Shown here: positions 1 to 9,046 of the stretch, piece by piece
Layout of the letters: every line of letters begins with the position of its first letter
Numbering within the stretch: the stretch's first letter is position 1
Assembly: GCA_021849425.1 (NCBI GenBank)
Contig: JAJZSY010000017.1
Location: 1-64,000, forward strand
Direction of reading: 5' to 3'
Length of the DNA: 64,000 nt
DNA from: Pseudomonadota bacterium
Lineage (GTDB): Bacteria; Pseudomonadota; Alphaproteobacteria; Acetobacterales; Acetobacteraceae
Translations under genes and position numbers: made by a program
The notes under the pieces: model-generated
Database searches by the model: none
What the model was told of the DNA's origin: nothing
The model's input: only the letters and a program-made list of their open reading frames with translations

Positions 1-1502
1 TTCAGCGTTATGAAGGCCTTGGCCGACTGGCCGCGATAGTCGTCCGGCACGCCGACGACGATGACCTCGGCGACGTCGGGGTGTTCGTAGATCGCGCTCT
101 CGATCACGGTCGGGTAGACGTTGAAGCCGCCCGAGAGGATCATGTCCTTCTTGCGGTCGACAAGGAAGAGCATGCCGTCCTCGTCGATATAGCCGACATC
201 GCCGGTCAGGAAATGGCCGTCCACGAAATTTCGTGTGGTTTCCTCGGGGTTCTGCCAGTAGCCGATGAAGGTGTTGGGCGACTTGATGCGGATTTCGCCG
301 GTTTCGCCATAGGGCAGCACGCGGGAAGGATCGTCGAGGGCGACGACGTCGAGCTTGATGCCGGGCAGGGGCATGCCGGCGGAGCCGAACTTGAACAGCC
401 CGTCGAGCAGGTTGCCGGTGCCGGCGGAGGCGGTTTCGGTCATGCCCCAGCCGCCGCCGAGGCGCATGCCCGTCAGCCGCTCGAAGCGCTGCCCGATCTC
501 CACCGGCAGCGGCGCGCCGCCCGAGCCGACCAGGCGGAGCGACGACAGGTCCCGCCGGTCGAGATCCGGCACGTTGGCGAGCGCGATCCACATCGTCGGC
601 ACGCCCGGAAAATAGCTCGCCTTCTTGACCTCGATGTCGCGCAGCGTGGTCTCGGCGTCGAATTTCAGCCGCAGCAGCAGCGTCGATCCGCGCGAGAGCT
701 GCAACAGGCAGAGCACCACCAGCGCGTAGATATGGAACAGCGGCAGCACGCAGATCGCGCGGAATTGCTGCCCCGGCGGGAAGCGGTTCTGGCCATCGAA
801 GAAGGTGGCATAGATCGCGACCGCCGCCCGCAGCGTCGCGTGCGTGTGCATCGCCCCCTTGGGCAGGCCGGTGGTGCCGCCGGTATATTGCAGCAGCGCG
901 AGATCGTCCGGCGCGATGGATGGCGGCGCGAAGCGGAAGTCGCGCCCGCGCGCGCGCAACGCATCGAGCGTCATCACCCGGGCATCGCCGGTCGGGATCG
1001 GCGGATGCGCCATGCCGGGAATTTCGCCGAACGCCGCGTCATCGGCGACGACGACGCGTTCGACATGGCCGGCATCGAGCAGTTTCAGCGCCATGCCGAG
1101 CATCGCGCCGAGATTGGTCGTCACCAGCGTGCGCGCGCCGGAATCGTGCAGCTTGTGGGCAAGTTCGCGCTCGGCATCCAGCGGCGAGAGATGCGCGACC
1201 ACGAGCCCCGCCGTCAGCGCGCCATAGAAGCAGAACGGGTGCGCCGGCACGTTCGGCAGATAGAGCGCGATGCGCTCGCCCTTCGTGTGGCCGAGCGAGG
1301 CGAGCCCGGCGGCCACCTCGCCGATGGCGGCGCCGAGTTCGGCGAAGCCGGTTTCACGATCGCGGTATTCAAGCGCGGGCCGGGCGGCGTTTTCGGCGAT
1401 GCTGCGCGCGATCATGGCCGGGATCGTCTCGGCCGGGATGTCGATATCCCAGCCGAGACCGGGCGGATAATTCCGCTCCCAGGGGAACGGCCGGGCGCTC
1501 AT
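1..1502 (-). CDS. fadD: Long-chain acyl-CoA ligase (AMP-binding), 3' end missing
   Basis: The minus strand reads open from an ATG at 1502 to the window edge, so only the C-terminal end of the protein is missing. The protein begins MSARPFPWERNYPPGL and carries the adenylate-forming signature YTGGTTGLPKGA, the motif GWGMTETAS, and YGETGEIRIKSP followed by TGDVGYIDEDG and DRKKDMI. These are the usual motifs of fatty acid-CoA ligases, which activate fatty acids with ATP and CoA before beta-oxidation. Its ATG overlaps the stop of the upstream fadJ-type gene (ATGA), so the two are probably one operon for fatty-acid degradation. Exact chain-length preference cannot be read from the sequence. Confidence 0.9.
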   Translation of the reverse strand, partial: MSARPFPWERNYPPGLGWDIDIPAETIPAMIARSIAENAARPALEYRDRETGFAELGAAIGEVAAGLASLGHTKGERIALYLPNVPAHPFCFYGALTAGLVVAHLSPLDAERELAHKLHDSGARTLVTTNLGAMLGMALKLLDAGHVERVVVADDAAFGEIPGMAHPPIPTGDARVMTLDALRARGRDFRFAPPSIAPDDLALLQYTGGTTGLPKGAMHTHATLRAAVAIYATFFDGQNRFPPGQQFRAICVLPLFHIYALVVLCLLQLSRGSTLLLRLKFDAETTLRDIEVKKASYFPGVPTMWIALANVPDLDRRDLSSLRLVGSGGAPLPVEIGQRFERLTGMRLGGGWGMTETASAGTGNLLDGLFKFGSAGMPLPGIKLDVVALDDPSRVLPYGETGEIRIKSPNTFIGYWQNPEETTRNFVDGHFLTGDVGYIDEDGMLFLVDRKKDMILSGGFNVYPTVIESAIYEHPDVAEVIVVGVPDDYRGQSAKAFITL

Positions 1503-3595
1503 GACGCGGCTTTCGCGTCCTGGGCGAAATCCGCGAAGCCCTGGCCTGCCGCCGCGAGGCGGCGCAGCAGGGCGCAGGGGGCGAGCGTCTCGTCGCCTAC
1601 CGCCTGGGCGTAGTGCTCAAGCCGGGCGGCGATGTCCTTCAGCCCGACGAGGTCGGCATGGAAGCACGGCCCGCCGCGCCAGACCGGCCAGCCATACCCA
1701 TAGACCCAGACGACATCCACATCGGACGGGCGGATGGCGATGCCTTCCTCGAGGATGCGGGCCGCCTCGTTGATCATCGGGTAGGTCATGCGTTCGAGAA
1801 TTTCCTGGTCGGAAATCGCGCGCCGGGTGATGCCGAGCGCTGTCGCCTTGTCCTTGATCAGCGCCTCGACCTCGGGGTCGGGCGTCGGCACGCGACTGCC
1901 GTTTTCGTAGATGTAGTAGCCGCGGCCGGTCTTCTGGCCGAAGCGGCCCATCTCGCACAGCGCGTCCGACACCGGTGCTGTGGCGCCGCGATGCTTGCGG
2001 ATCCGCCAGCCGACATCGAGCCCGGCCAGATCGCCCATGGCGAACGGGCCCATCGGGAAGCCGAACGCCTTGACCACGGCATCGACCTGCTGCGGCAGCG
2101 CACCTTCCAGCATCAGCCGCTCGCACTCGATGGTGCGGCGCGCCAGCATGCGGTTGCCGACGAAGCCATCGCAATTGCCGACGACGACCGGCACCTTGCC
2201 CAGCGTCTTGCCCACCGCGATGGCGGTGGCGATCGACTGCGCCGAACTGTCCTTGCCGCGCACGATCTCCAGCAGCTTCATCACATTGGCCGGCGAGAAG
2301 AAATGCATGCCGAGAACGTCGCCCGGCCGCTTCGTTGCGGCGGCGATGGCGTCGACATCCAGCGTCGAGGTGTTGGTCGCGAGCAGTGCGCCTTGCCGGG
2401 CGATGCCATCGAGCCGGGCGAAGACCTCCTTCTTGAGCCCGAGTTCCTCGAACACCGCCTCGATCACGATATCGGCCTCGGCGATCACGCCCCAGCCGGT
2501 GCTGCCGGAGAACAGGGCCATGCGTTTCTCGGTGGTGCCCGCCGGCAGCGCGCCGCGCTGGACCGAGACGTCGTAGGTGCTGCGCACGCGGTCGAGCCCG
2601 CGGGACAGTGCCGCCTCGTCGGTCTCGACGATGGTGACCGGGATGCCCGCATTGGCGAAATTCATCGCGATGCCGCCGCCCATCGTGCCGCCGCCGATGA
2701 CGACGGCGCGGCCGATTTTTGCACCCTTCACCTCGGGGCCGATGCCGGGAATCTTCTGCGCCTCGCGCTCGGCGAAGAAGACATGCCGCTGGGCGCGCGA
2801 CTGGTCGCCGACGACGAGGCGCATGAACGCCTGCTGCTCGGCCTTCGCACCTTCGTCGAAGGGCAGGGTGAAGGAATTGCGAACGGCCTCGACGCAGGCC
2901 GCCGGCGCCTCGACACCCTTGAGCCGCTTCGTCGCCTCGGCGGCGGCGGCCTCGAAGGCGGACGGGTCGGCCTTGGCGGCGGCAATCCTGTCGCTCCGGT
3001 CGCGCACGCGGATCAGCCGGGTCGGGTCGATCGTATGGGCGAAGTCGATCGCGCCCTGCACCGGCTCGGCGACGATCGCATCGATCAGCCCATCGGCCAG
3101 CGCGGCCTTGGCGCCGATCATTTTCCCGGAGACGATGGCGGCCACCGCCTTTTCCGGCCCGATCAGCCGCGGCAGGCGCTGCGTGCCGCCAGCCCCTGGC
3201 AGCAGGCCGAGCTTGACTTCAGGCAGGCCCATCCGCGCGGACTCGACGGCGACGCGATAATGGCAGCCGAGTGCCAGTTCCAGTCCGCCGCCGAGCGTGG
3301 TGCCGAACAGGGCGGCGATGACCGGCTTGCGGCAATTGTCGAACCGCTCGATCACCTCGTGCAGGCCCGGCGCGCGCGGCGGCTTGCCGAATTCGGTGAT
3401 GTCGGCGCCGGCGGAGAAGGTGCGCCCCTTGCAGGCGAGCACGATGACCCGGACCGACGCATCCGCCTCCGCTGCCGCGAGCTGCTCGACCAGCCCGGCC
3501 CGCACGGCATGACCGAGCGCGTTGACCGGGGGATTGTCGATCGAGATGACGGCGACGCCGTTGGCGATTTCGAGCCCGACTTTCTGCTCGCTCAT
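1499..3595 (-). CDS. fadJ: Bifunctional enoyl-CoA hydratase / 3-hydroxyacyl-CoA dehydrogenase
   Basis: A 698-residue beta-oxidation protein. The N-terminal crotonase domain has the oxyanion region LGGGLELALG and two acidic residues at about E106 and E126 (LPEVKLGLLPGAGGTQR) that match the catalytic pair of the FadB/FadJ family. The middle holds a Rossmann NAD motif (VVIGGGTMGGGIAMNFANAG) and the dehydrogenase motif MHFFSPANVMKLLEIV; a C-terminal dimerisation domain follows. The start has a clear GGAGGA ribosome site. It should convert trans-2-enoyl-CoA to 3-ketoacyl-CoA in the cytosol. It overlaps the acyl-CoA ligase by four bases. No thiolase gene is visible here, so the last step is encoded elsewhere. 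FadB and FadJ cannot be separated by eye. Confidence 0.92.
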   Translation of the reverse strand: MSEQKVGLEIANGVAVISIDNPPVNALGHAVRAGLVEQLAAAEADASVRVIVLACKGRTFSAGADITEFGKPPRAPGLHEVIERFDNCRKPVIAALFGTTLGGGLELALGCHYRVAVESARMGLPEVKLGLLPGAGGTQRLPRLIGPEKAVAAIVSGKMIGAKAALADGLIDAIVAEPVQGAIDFAHTIDPTRLIRVRDRSDRIAAAKADPSAFEAAAAEATKRLKGVEAPAACVEAVRNSFTLPFDEGAKAEQQAFMRLVVGDQSRAQRHVFFAEREAQKIPGIGPEVKGAKIGRAVVIGGGTMGGGIAMNFANAGIPVTIVETDEAALSRGLDRVRSTYDVSVQRGALPAGTTEKRMALFSGSTGWGVIAEADIVIEAVFEELGLKKEVFARLDGIARQGALLATNTSTLDVDAIAAATKRPGDVLGMHFFSPANVMKLLEIVRGKDSSAQSIATAIAVGKTLGKVPVVVGNCDGFVGNRMLARRTIECERLMLEGALPQQVDAVVKAFGFPMGPFAMGDLAGLDVGWRIRKHRGATAPVSDALCEMGRFGQKTGRGYYIYENGSRVPTPDPEVEALIKDKATALGITRRAISDQEILERMTYPMINEAARILEEGIAIRPSDVDVVWVYGYGWPVWRGGPCFHADLVGLKDIAARLEHYAQAVGDETLAPCALLRRLAAAGQGFADFAQDAKAAS

Positions 3596-3694
3596 GTGTC
3601 CTCCGCTTGTATGGCCGAACCCGGCACCATTGGTTAAGCGTTTATCGCTTGCGGTCGGGACCGATGCAAGACCCCCGGGCGCGGTCGCGCCGGC

Positions 3695-4693
3695 TCAGAG
3701 CCCGGAGCCGACCATCTCGCGCGCGAACCAGGCGATCGCCGGCAGCGGGTTGGCGGCGATGGCGTGCGGATCGCGCGGGGCGAGGCCGGCGAGGTTGGGC
3801 AGGCCCGGCGGCGGCGACACCGCCGCGTTCACCGGCCAGAATGACGAGTCCATGTCGTCGGCCGCGAGCGCCGCGCGCTGGCCGGCGGGCGAGCAGGCAA
3901 AGGCGATGAACGCCATGGCCGCCTGGCGCAGGGCCGGTTCGAGATGCCGCGGCATCGCGATCAGGCTCGGCATCAGCACGGCGGGGGCGGGAATGACGGC
4001 GTCGAGCGAGGGATCGACGCGTGAGGCGATGTGAAAGGCGACGGCCGAGCGGACGAGGGCGAGCTGGATGGCGCCGCTGCGCAGGGCCGCGACGGTGTCG
4101 GCGGTGGACGCGTAGATATGCAACCCGGCGCCCCGGAGTGCAGTGACGAAGCCGCGCCCCGCCGGCCAGCCCTCGGCGGCGAGCAGGCTGGCGAGGCCGC
4201 CCCAGGCGGCATCGTCCATGCCCGGATCGGCCATGCCGGTGAGGCCGCGGCGGGAGGGGGCGAGCAGGCCCCGCCAGTGCGCCGGGGCGGTGAAGGGGGC
4301 CGATTTCGGCATCAGCAGCACGCCGCCGAGTTCGAGCCCGGTCGGGATCGCGCTGCCATCCGGCGGGATGAGGGCGGCGGCGCGCGGCGACAGCCCGGCC
4401 GGCACGGGCAGATGCCGCGCCAGCAGCCCCCGCGCATCGAGGGCGATGGCGGTCGGCGTGCCGGTGAACCAGGCGAGCGCCCAGCGCGGGCGGGCGCCCT
4501 CACGCGCGATCCGGTCGGCAAGACCCGTGGGCGGCGGGCGGCGGATGCGCACGGCGATGCCGGTTTTCGCGGTGAAGGCGCGGGCGACGGCGGGCGCATA
4601 ATCGAGTCGCGAATACAGGGTGAGGGATCTGGCCCGTGCGGCGAAGGGCACGCCGAGCAGGCAGGCGAGGACAAGCGGAACGAGACGGCGCAT
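3695..4693 (-). CDS. Periplasmic substrate-binding protein (Fe3+/type 2 family-like)
   Basis: A 332-residue protein with a clear signal peptide (MRRLVPLVLACLLGVPFAARA). The mature start, SLTLYSRLDYAPAVARAFTAKTG, resembles the iron(III)/2-aminoethylphosphonate class of type 2 periplasmic binding proteins. The body keeps the bilobal family pattern, with segments such as YASTADTVAALRSGAIQLALV near the middle. No permease or ATPase gene is next to it. It directly follows the TPR-glycosyltransferase gene with no spacer, so it is probably the last gene of that operon. The ligand is unknown. It could be a binding protein that serves a transporter encoded elsewhere, or one that has been recruited for another periplasmic role. 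Confidence 0.75.
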   Translation of the reverse strand: MRRLVPLVLACLLGVPFAARARSLTLYSRLDYAPAVARAFTAKTGIAVRIRRPPPTGLADRIAREGARPRWALAWFTGTPTAIALDARGLLARHLPVPAGLSPRAAALIPPDGSAIPTGLELGGVLLMPKSAPFTAPAHWRGLLAPSRRGLTGMADPGMDDAAWGGLASLLAAEGWPAGRGFVTALRGAGLHIYASTADTVAALRSGAIQLALVRSAVAFHIASRVDPSLDAVIPAPAVLMPSLIAMPRHLEPALRQAAMAFIAFACSPAGQRAALAADDMDSSFWPVNAAVSPPPGLPNLAGLAPRDPHAIAANPLPAIAWFAREMVGSGL

Positions 4694-6067
4694 CTAGATA
4701 CTCCCGGCAACCCGCTCGATCACGCCCGACCAGTCGGCCGCGCGTTCCTGGCGGAAAAGGCGCAATGACGGGTACCAAGGTGTGTCCTCGCGGTCCAGCA
4801 GCCAGCGCCAGTCGGGCGTGTAGGGCAGGATGACGGAGGTGGCCACGCCGGCCGCGCCCGCCAGATGGGCGACCGAGGTGTCGATCGTCACCAGCCGGTC
4901 GAGGCAGTGCAGGATCGCCAGGGTATCGGTGAAATCGAAGATCGACGGGCCGAGATTGACCAGCGGCGCGCGGCCGAAATAGTTGCCGACCTCGTCGATC
5001 CGGTCGCCTTTCTGCACGGTGACGATGGCGATGTCGGGCCGGGCGAAGAGCGGCGTGAAGCGCCCGAGCCGCACCGTGCGCTTGTGGTCGTTCAAGTGGG
5101 CAGGGCGGCCGGCCCAGACCAGGCCGACGCGCTTCAGCCCCGGCGGCACCAGCGTGGCGAGACGCCGGCGCCAGGCCTCGACCATGCGCGGATCGGCCCG
5201 CAGATAGGGGATTTGAGCCGGAATCGTCGCGATCGTCGTGCCGGCGAGGCGCGGCAGGCCGGAGAGCGGTATATAGGCGTCGTACTCGCCGGCGGCGGCC
5301 CAGCTGTCCGCGAACCGGCCGATCTCGGGGAGTTGCCGCAGCAGCGGCTTCAGGGAGCTTTCGCAGGCGAGGACGGGGTTTGGCGCGCGGGCGGCGGCCC
5401 AGGGGATGTAGCGGCCGAACTGGATGCAGTCGCCGAACCCCTGGTCGGCCACCAGCAGCAGCCGCCCCTCGGGCAACGGGCCGCCATCCCATTGCGGCTT
5501 GTCGGTTTTCGGCAGCATGCCCTCGGCCTGCTTCAGCTTGAAACGCCACTCGTAGCTCTCCCAGCCTTCCGCCAGCCGCCCGCCGAGCAGCAGCAGCTCG
5601 GCGCGGGCGAAATGCGCCTCGGCGAAGTCGGGCGCGAGTGCGATGGCGCGGTCGACGGCTTCGATTCCGGCATCAAGCTCGTGGCGCTCAAGGTGGATCA
5701 ACGCGAGGTTATGATGCGCGTCGCGATTGTCCGGCGCCAGGGCGGCGGCGCGCAACGCGGTCGCCAGCGCGTCGTCGAGCCTGCCGGCTCTGCGATAGAT
5801 GTAGCTGGCGTTGCGCGGATAGAGCGCGACGTCCGGCGCGAGGGCGAGCGAGGCCTCGATCAGTTCGATGGCCCGCGGAATGTCGCCGCGCCGATGCGCC
5901 AGCATGCCGGCGAGGTGCAGCATGTGCGGGTGCCGCGGCAAGGCGGCGGCGGCGCGCGCGGCCAGCGCCTCGGCATCGTGAAGCCGTCCCTCGCGCTCGA
6001 GCGCGGTGATTTCCGCGATCAACTCGCCGACCGTGGTATTTGTTGTCCGTGGCGTGGCGGCGTTCAT
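4694..6067 (-). CDS. TPR-repeat glycosyltransferase (GT9/heptosyltransferase-like)
   Basis: A 457-residue protein. Roughly residues 15-150 are tetratricopeptide repeats (for example AEALAARAAAALPRHPHMLHL and ATALRAAALAPDNRDAHHNL). The C-terminal half has a GT-B fold pattern seen in ADP-heptose-transferase-like proteins: VADQGFGDCIQFGRYIP, then LVWAGRPAHLNDHKRT, and VTIDTSVAHLAGAAG near the end. Such TPR-GT proteins modify glycans or proteins, but the acceptor is unknown. Its ATG overlaps the stop of the upstream sulfotransferase by four bases and its stop abuts the binding-protein start, so the three genes should be co-transcribed. Confidence 0.82.
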   Translation of the reverse strand: MNAATPRTTNTTVGELIAEITALEREGRLHDAEALAARAAAALPRHPHMLHLAGMLAHRRGDIPRAIELIEASLALAPDVALYPRNASYIYRRAGRLDDALATALRAAALAPDNRDAHHNLALIHLERHELDAGIEAVDRAIALAPDFAEAHFARAELLLLGGRLAEGWESYEWRFKLKQAEGMLPKTDKPQWDGGPLPEGRLLLVADQGFGDCIQFGRYIPWAAARAPNPVLACESSLKPLLRQLPEIGRFADSWAAAGEYDAYIPLSGLPRLAGTTIATIPAQIPYLRADPRMVEAWRRRLATLVPPGLKRVGLVWAGRPAHLNDHKRTVRLGRFTPLFARPDIAIVTVQKGDRIDEVGNYFGRAPLVNLGPSIFDFTDTLAILHCLDRLVTIDTSVAHLAGAAGVATSVILPYTPDWRWLLDREDTPWYPSLRLFRQERAADWSGVIERVAGSI

Positions 6068-7938
6068 GCGGGTCGTGTCTCCGGTGCGGCATAGCCGAGA
6101 CGTTCGATCCAGGGGGCCAGAACGGGCATCGCCTCGCCGAAGACGTCGCCGAAAAGCCGATGCCGGAACACCGCCCGCCGATGCAGCGGCTCCAGCTCGG
6201 CCCGATAGGCGGGAACGCGCGGGACGGCGCGGGGCGGCGCCGCGACCATCGCCGCGGGATCGCCGGCATGGCCGATGAAGGCGAGCACGCGGCCGACCGT
6301 CGCTTCCGTGTCGCCGACCAGATCCTCGTAGCGCACGGCGAGGTATCGCATGGTCACTTGCCCGCGGACCTGCGCGATCGCGCTCATCTGCGCATCGTAA
6401 AGCCGGGCGAGGCTGGCCAGCGTGACGCCGGCATCGCCTTCGTACAGCCTGTCCTGCGCGAAGCCGGACAGCACGACGTCGAGCGGGTGGCGCAGCACAT
6501 GGATCACCGGCGCATCGGCGAACACTGTGGTGACAAGGCCGAGCAGCCAGGGCAGGTCGGGGTGGCGGTCGGTGACGAAGCGCGCCTGCGGCCCGGCGAT
6601 GCCGTTGGCGCGCAGCAGGGACGCGTAGCGCATGGCGAGAACACCGGGAATGTCCCGGGCCTCGCCGGCGGCGATGGCGTGGAGCGCGGCCGGAAAGCTG
6701 GCCTCGGGGCCGCCGAAGCTGGCGACCAGCGAGGCCAGCAGGCGGGCGAGGGCGGGCAGCGGCGCGCGGCTGTCGCCGGGATCGATGTCCGGGGCCTGGG
6801 CGAGCAGATGTTCGAGCAGCGACGAGCCCGAGCGCGGCGTGCCGAGCAGGAAGACCGGCTTCGGCGTGTTCGCCGGCGTTTCCGCCCGCGGCAGCCCCAA
6901 CAGCCGGTTGGCCTGGAAGGTGCTCTGGATGGCCGCGAGCCTCGCCTCGATCGGTGCGGGGTCGAAGCGACGCCTGGCATGGTCACGTTGAAAGGCGCGG
7001 CCGGCCTGATAGGCGGCCCAGGCGTCTTCGTACCGACCGAGGCGCTCGAGGGCGCGGCCCCGCAGGGCCAGCTCCGTCGTCATCAGCGGCTGTGGCGCGA
7101 TCCGGGCCTCGGTGGCGGCGATCCGCTCCAGCACCGCCCCGGCCTCGCCCGCGCGCAGCCTGACGAGGTCGAGCAGAACCGCGAGGCTGCGATTGTCGGG
7201 GTCGGCCGCCGCGGCCTCGGCGGCCAGCGCCGCGGCGGCATCGTGCCGGCCGCGCCCCGCCTCGACCTGCGCGAGCTCGCCAATGCGGTGCGGCGTGCGG
7301 CCGGCGCCTTGCAGGACCCGCGCATAGATCAGCGTCGCCTCGTCCAGCCGCCCCTGCTGGCGCAGGTTCCAGGCGAGATTGCCCAGCAGGACCGGGTCCG
7401 TGGTTTCCGACAACGCCTCGGCGATACGGTAATGCCGTTCGCCATAGGCGGCCCGGCCGGTTGCGGTCTGGATCAGGCCCAGCAGGTGATGCCCGACCGG
7501 ATCGCGCGGAGCCAGCATGACGGCCCGCCGCGCCGGTGCTTCCGCCTCGGCGTGGCGGCCCGCGTTGACCAGAAGGTGCGCATGTTGGACATGGGCGGCC
7601 GGGGTTTCGGGCGGCAGGGCCGCGATCCGGGCGGCCAGCGCGATGGCGGCCGCGATCCGCCCTTCCGCGCGGCGTTTATCGTAAAGCAGCCGCAGCGCTT
7701 CGGGATGTAGCGGCGCGAGGTCGAGGATCTGGAGCACGAGCCGCTCCGCCTCGAGATGACGCCCGGCATCCGCGGCGGCGCGGGCCTGTTTCATGTGCGG
7801 GGCGATCAGCGCGTGATGCGCGGGATCCGGCGGGCCACCCTCATCGAGGGCGCAGCAGCGCCGTGCCCGCAGGCCAGACCCGCAGTTGCAGGGGGTCGGG
7901 TCAGGGCGTGGCACAAGCGGCGACAGGCTGACATTCAT
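6064..7938 (-). CDS. TPR-repeat sulfotransferase with N-terminal SEC-C-like motif
   Basis: I place the start at the ATG at 7938 (MNVSLSPLVPRP), giving 624 residues; the open frame runs further upstream but that stretch is unlike protein. The N-terminus has PCNCGSGLRARRCC, a cysteine motif like the SEC-C zinc module. Residues about 35-330 are TPR units. The C-terminal third is a PAPS-dependent sulfotransferase domain: the 5'-phosphosulfate loop FLLGTPRSGSSLLEHLL and the 3'-phosphate motif VIHVLRHPLDVVLSGFAQ. It would transfer sulfate from PAPS to an unknown acceptor. It heads an operon with the TPR-glycosyltransferase, which suggests that both act on the same glycan or protein. Confidence 0.85.
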   Translation of the reverse strand: MNVSLSPLVPRPDPTPCNCGSGLRARRCCALDEGGPPDPAHHALIAPHMKQARAAADAGRHLEAERLVLQILDLAPLHPEALRLLYDKRRAEGRIAAAIALAARIAALPPETPAAHVQHAHLLVNAGRHAEAEAPARRAVMLAPRDPVGHHLLGLIQTATGRAAYGERHYRIAEALSETTDPVLLGNLAWNLRQQGRLDEATLIYARVLQGAGRTPHRIGELAQVEAGRGRHDAAAALAAEAAAADPDNRSLAVLLDLVRLRAGEAGAVLERIAATEARIAPQPLMTTELALRGRALERLGRYEDAWAAYQAGRAFQRDHARRRFDPAPIEARLAAIQSTFQANRLLGLPRAETPANTPKPVFLLGTPRSGSSLLEHLLAQAPDIDPGDSRAPLPALARLLASLVASFGGPEASFPAALHAIAAGEARDIPGVLAMRYASLLRANGIAGPQARFVTDRHPDLPWLLGLVTTVFADAPVIHVLRHPLDVVLSGFAQDRLYEGDAGVTLASLARLYDAQMSAIAQVRGQVTMRYLAVRYEDLVGDTEATVGRVLAFIGHAGDPAAMVAAPPRAVPRVPAYRAELEPLHRRAVFRHRLFGDVFGEAMPVLAPWIERLGYAAPETRPA

Positions 7939-7995
7939 GATAACATCATGCAGGCTTTGCCGTGAGGCGCAAGGCTGAAGTGACGCCGCTAATTG

Positions 7996-8014
7996 CAAAT
8001 AAATCTCAAATAAA
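7996..8014 (+). promoter_or_regulatory. Direct repeat upstream of mbfA (possible operator)
   Basis: Two exact copies of CAAATAAA, separated by TCT, lie in the AT-rich divergent gap between the sulfotransferase and mbfA, about 45 bases before the mbfA ATG. The 11-base period is close to one helical turn, as in many operators. MbfA homologues are controlled by the iron regulators Irr or RirA, but I do not see a convincing Irr box, so the bound protein is unknown. Confidence 0.3.
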
Positions 8015-8058
8015 ACAAGGTGCTTGACCTCTTGGGACGGTGCGGCCATGTCTTGCGC

Positions 8059-9015
8059 ATGCGCAATTTTTCAGAACTGTCGGACCGCGAAATCCTGGCC
8101 CTCGCCATCGGCGCCGAGGAGGAGGACGGCCGGATCTATGCCGACATCGCCGAATCGCTTCATGCCGATTTCCCGGCCTCGGCGAAGGTGTTTTCCGAGA
8201 TGGCGGCGGAAGAGAGCGATCATCGTCGTGCGCTGATCGATCTCTACCAGCGGAAATTCGGCGACCATATCCCGCTGATCCGCCGGCAGGATGTCCGCGG
8301 GTTCCTGGCCCGCAAGCCGGTCTGGCAAGTGCCGAAACCCACGATCAACGATGTCCGCAAGCTGGCCGAGAGCATGGAGGCGGAAACCCAGAATTTCTAC
8401 CGCCTCGCCGCCAGCCGCACGAGCGACGCGGCGACGCGCAAGCTGCTCGGCGACCTTGCCGAGGCGGAAGCCGGTCATGAGCGCCTTGCCGATCGTCTCG
8501 CCCGCGAGAACCTGACCGAGGAAGTGCGCTCCGCCGAGGACGATACCGCCCGCCGCAATTTCGTGCTGCGCTACATCCAGCCCGGTCTCGCCGGGCTGAT
8601 GGACGGCTCGGTGTCCACCCTGGCGCCGGTCTTCGCCGCCGCCTTCGCCTCCGGCAGCCCGTGGCAGGCCTTCATCGTCGGCATCGCCGCCTCGCTCGGC
8701 GCCGGCATTTCCATGGGCTTCGCCGAGGCCCTGTCCGACGATGGCAGCCTGACCGGCCGGGGTTCGCCGCTGATGCGCGGCGCGATCACCGGCGCGATGA
8801 CGACGCTGGGTGGCCTCGGCCACACGCTGCCCTTCCTCATCCCGAATTTCTGGACCGCGATGGTGCTGGCCTTCGCCGTCGTCGTTGTCGAACTCGGAGC
8901 GATTTCCTGGATTCGCACCAAATACATGGACACGCCGCCGTTGCAGGCCGCCCTTCAGGTGGCGCTCGGCGGCGCTATCGTCTTTGCCGTGGGTGTTGCG
9001 ATCGGCAGTAGTTGA
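8059..9015 (+). CDS. mbfA: MbfA: membrane-bound ferritin-like/VIT1 iron exporter
   Basis: I start at the ATG at 8059 ([25 protein letters not shown]), giving 318 residues. Residues about 5-160 form a ferritin-like four-helix domain with repeated acidic/His motifs ([45 protein letters not shown]), which suggests a di-iron site. The C-terminal half is a CCC1/VIT1 membrane domain with hydrophobic segments ([48 protein letters not shown]). This architecture is that of MbfA, which exports iron from the cytoplasm and protects against iron and peroxide stress in other alphaproteobacteria. It is transcribed away from the sulfotransferase gene. An acid, iron-rich habitat would fit but is not shown here. 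Confidence 0.9.
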   Translation: MRNFSELSDREILALAIGAEEEDGRIYADIAESLHADFPASAKVFSEMAAEESDHRRALIDLYQRKFGDHIPLIRRQDVRGFLARKPVWQVPKPTINDVRKLAESMEAETQNFYRLAASRTSDAATRKLLGDLAEAEAGHERLADRLARENLTEEVRSAEDDTARRNFVLRYIQPGLAGLMDGSVSTLAPVFAAAFASGSPWQAFIVGIAASLGAGISMGFAEALSDDGSLTGRGSPLMRGAITGAMTTLGGLGHTLPFLIPNFWTAMVLAFAVVVVELGAISWIRTKYMDTPPLQAALQVALGGAIVFAVGVAIGSS

Positions 9016-9046
9016 CGTTTAGGGGAACCCTCGGCACAGTCGGGGG

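Noticed and set aside
81-3637. Long open frames of 510 and 674 codons on the plus strand
   Set aside because: They lie opposite fadD and fadJ and are rich in Arg, Ala, His and Asp with no domain pattern. They are GC-rich shadow frames of well-supported minus-strand genes.
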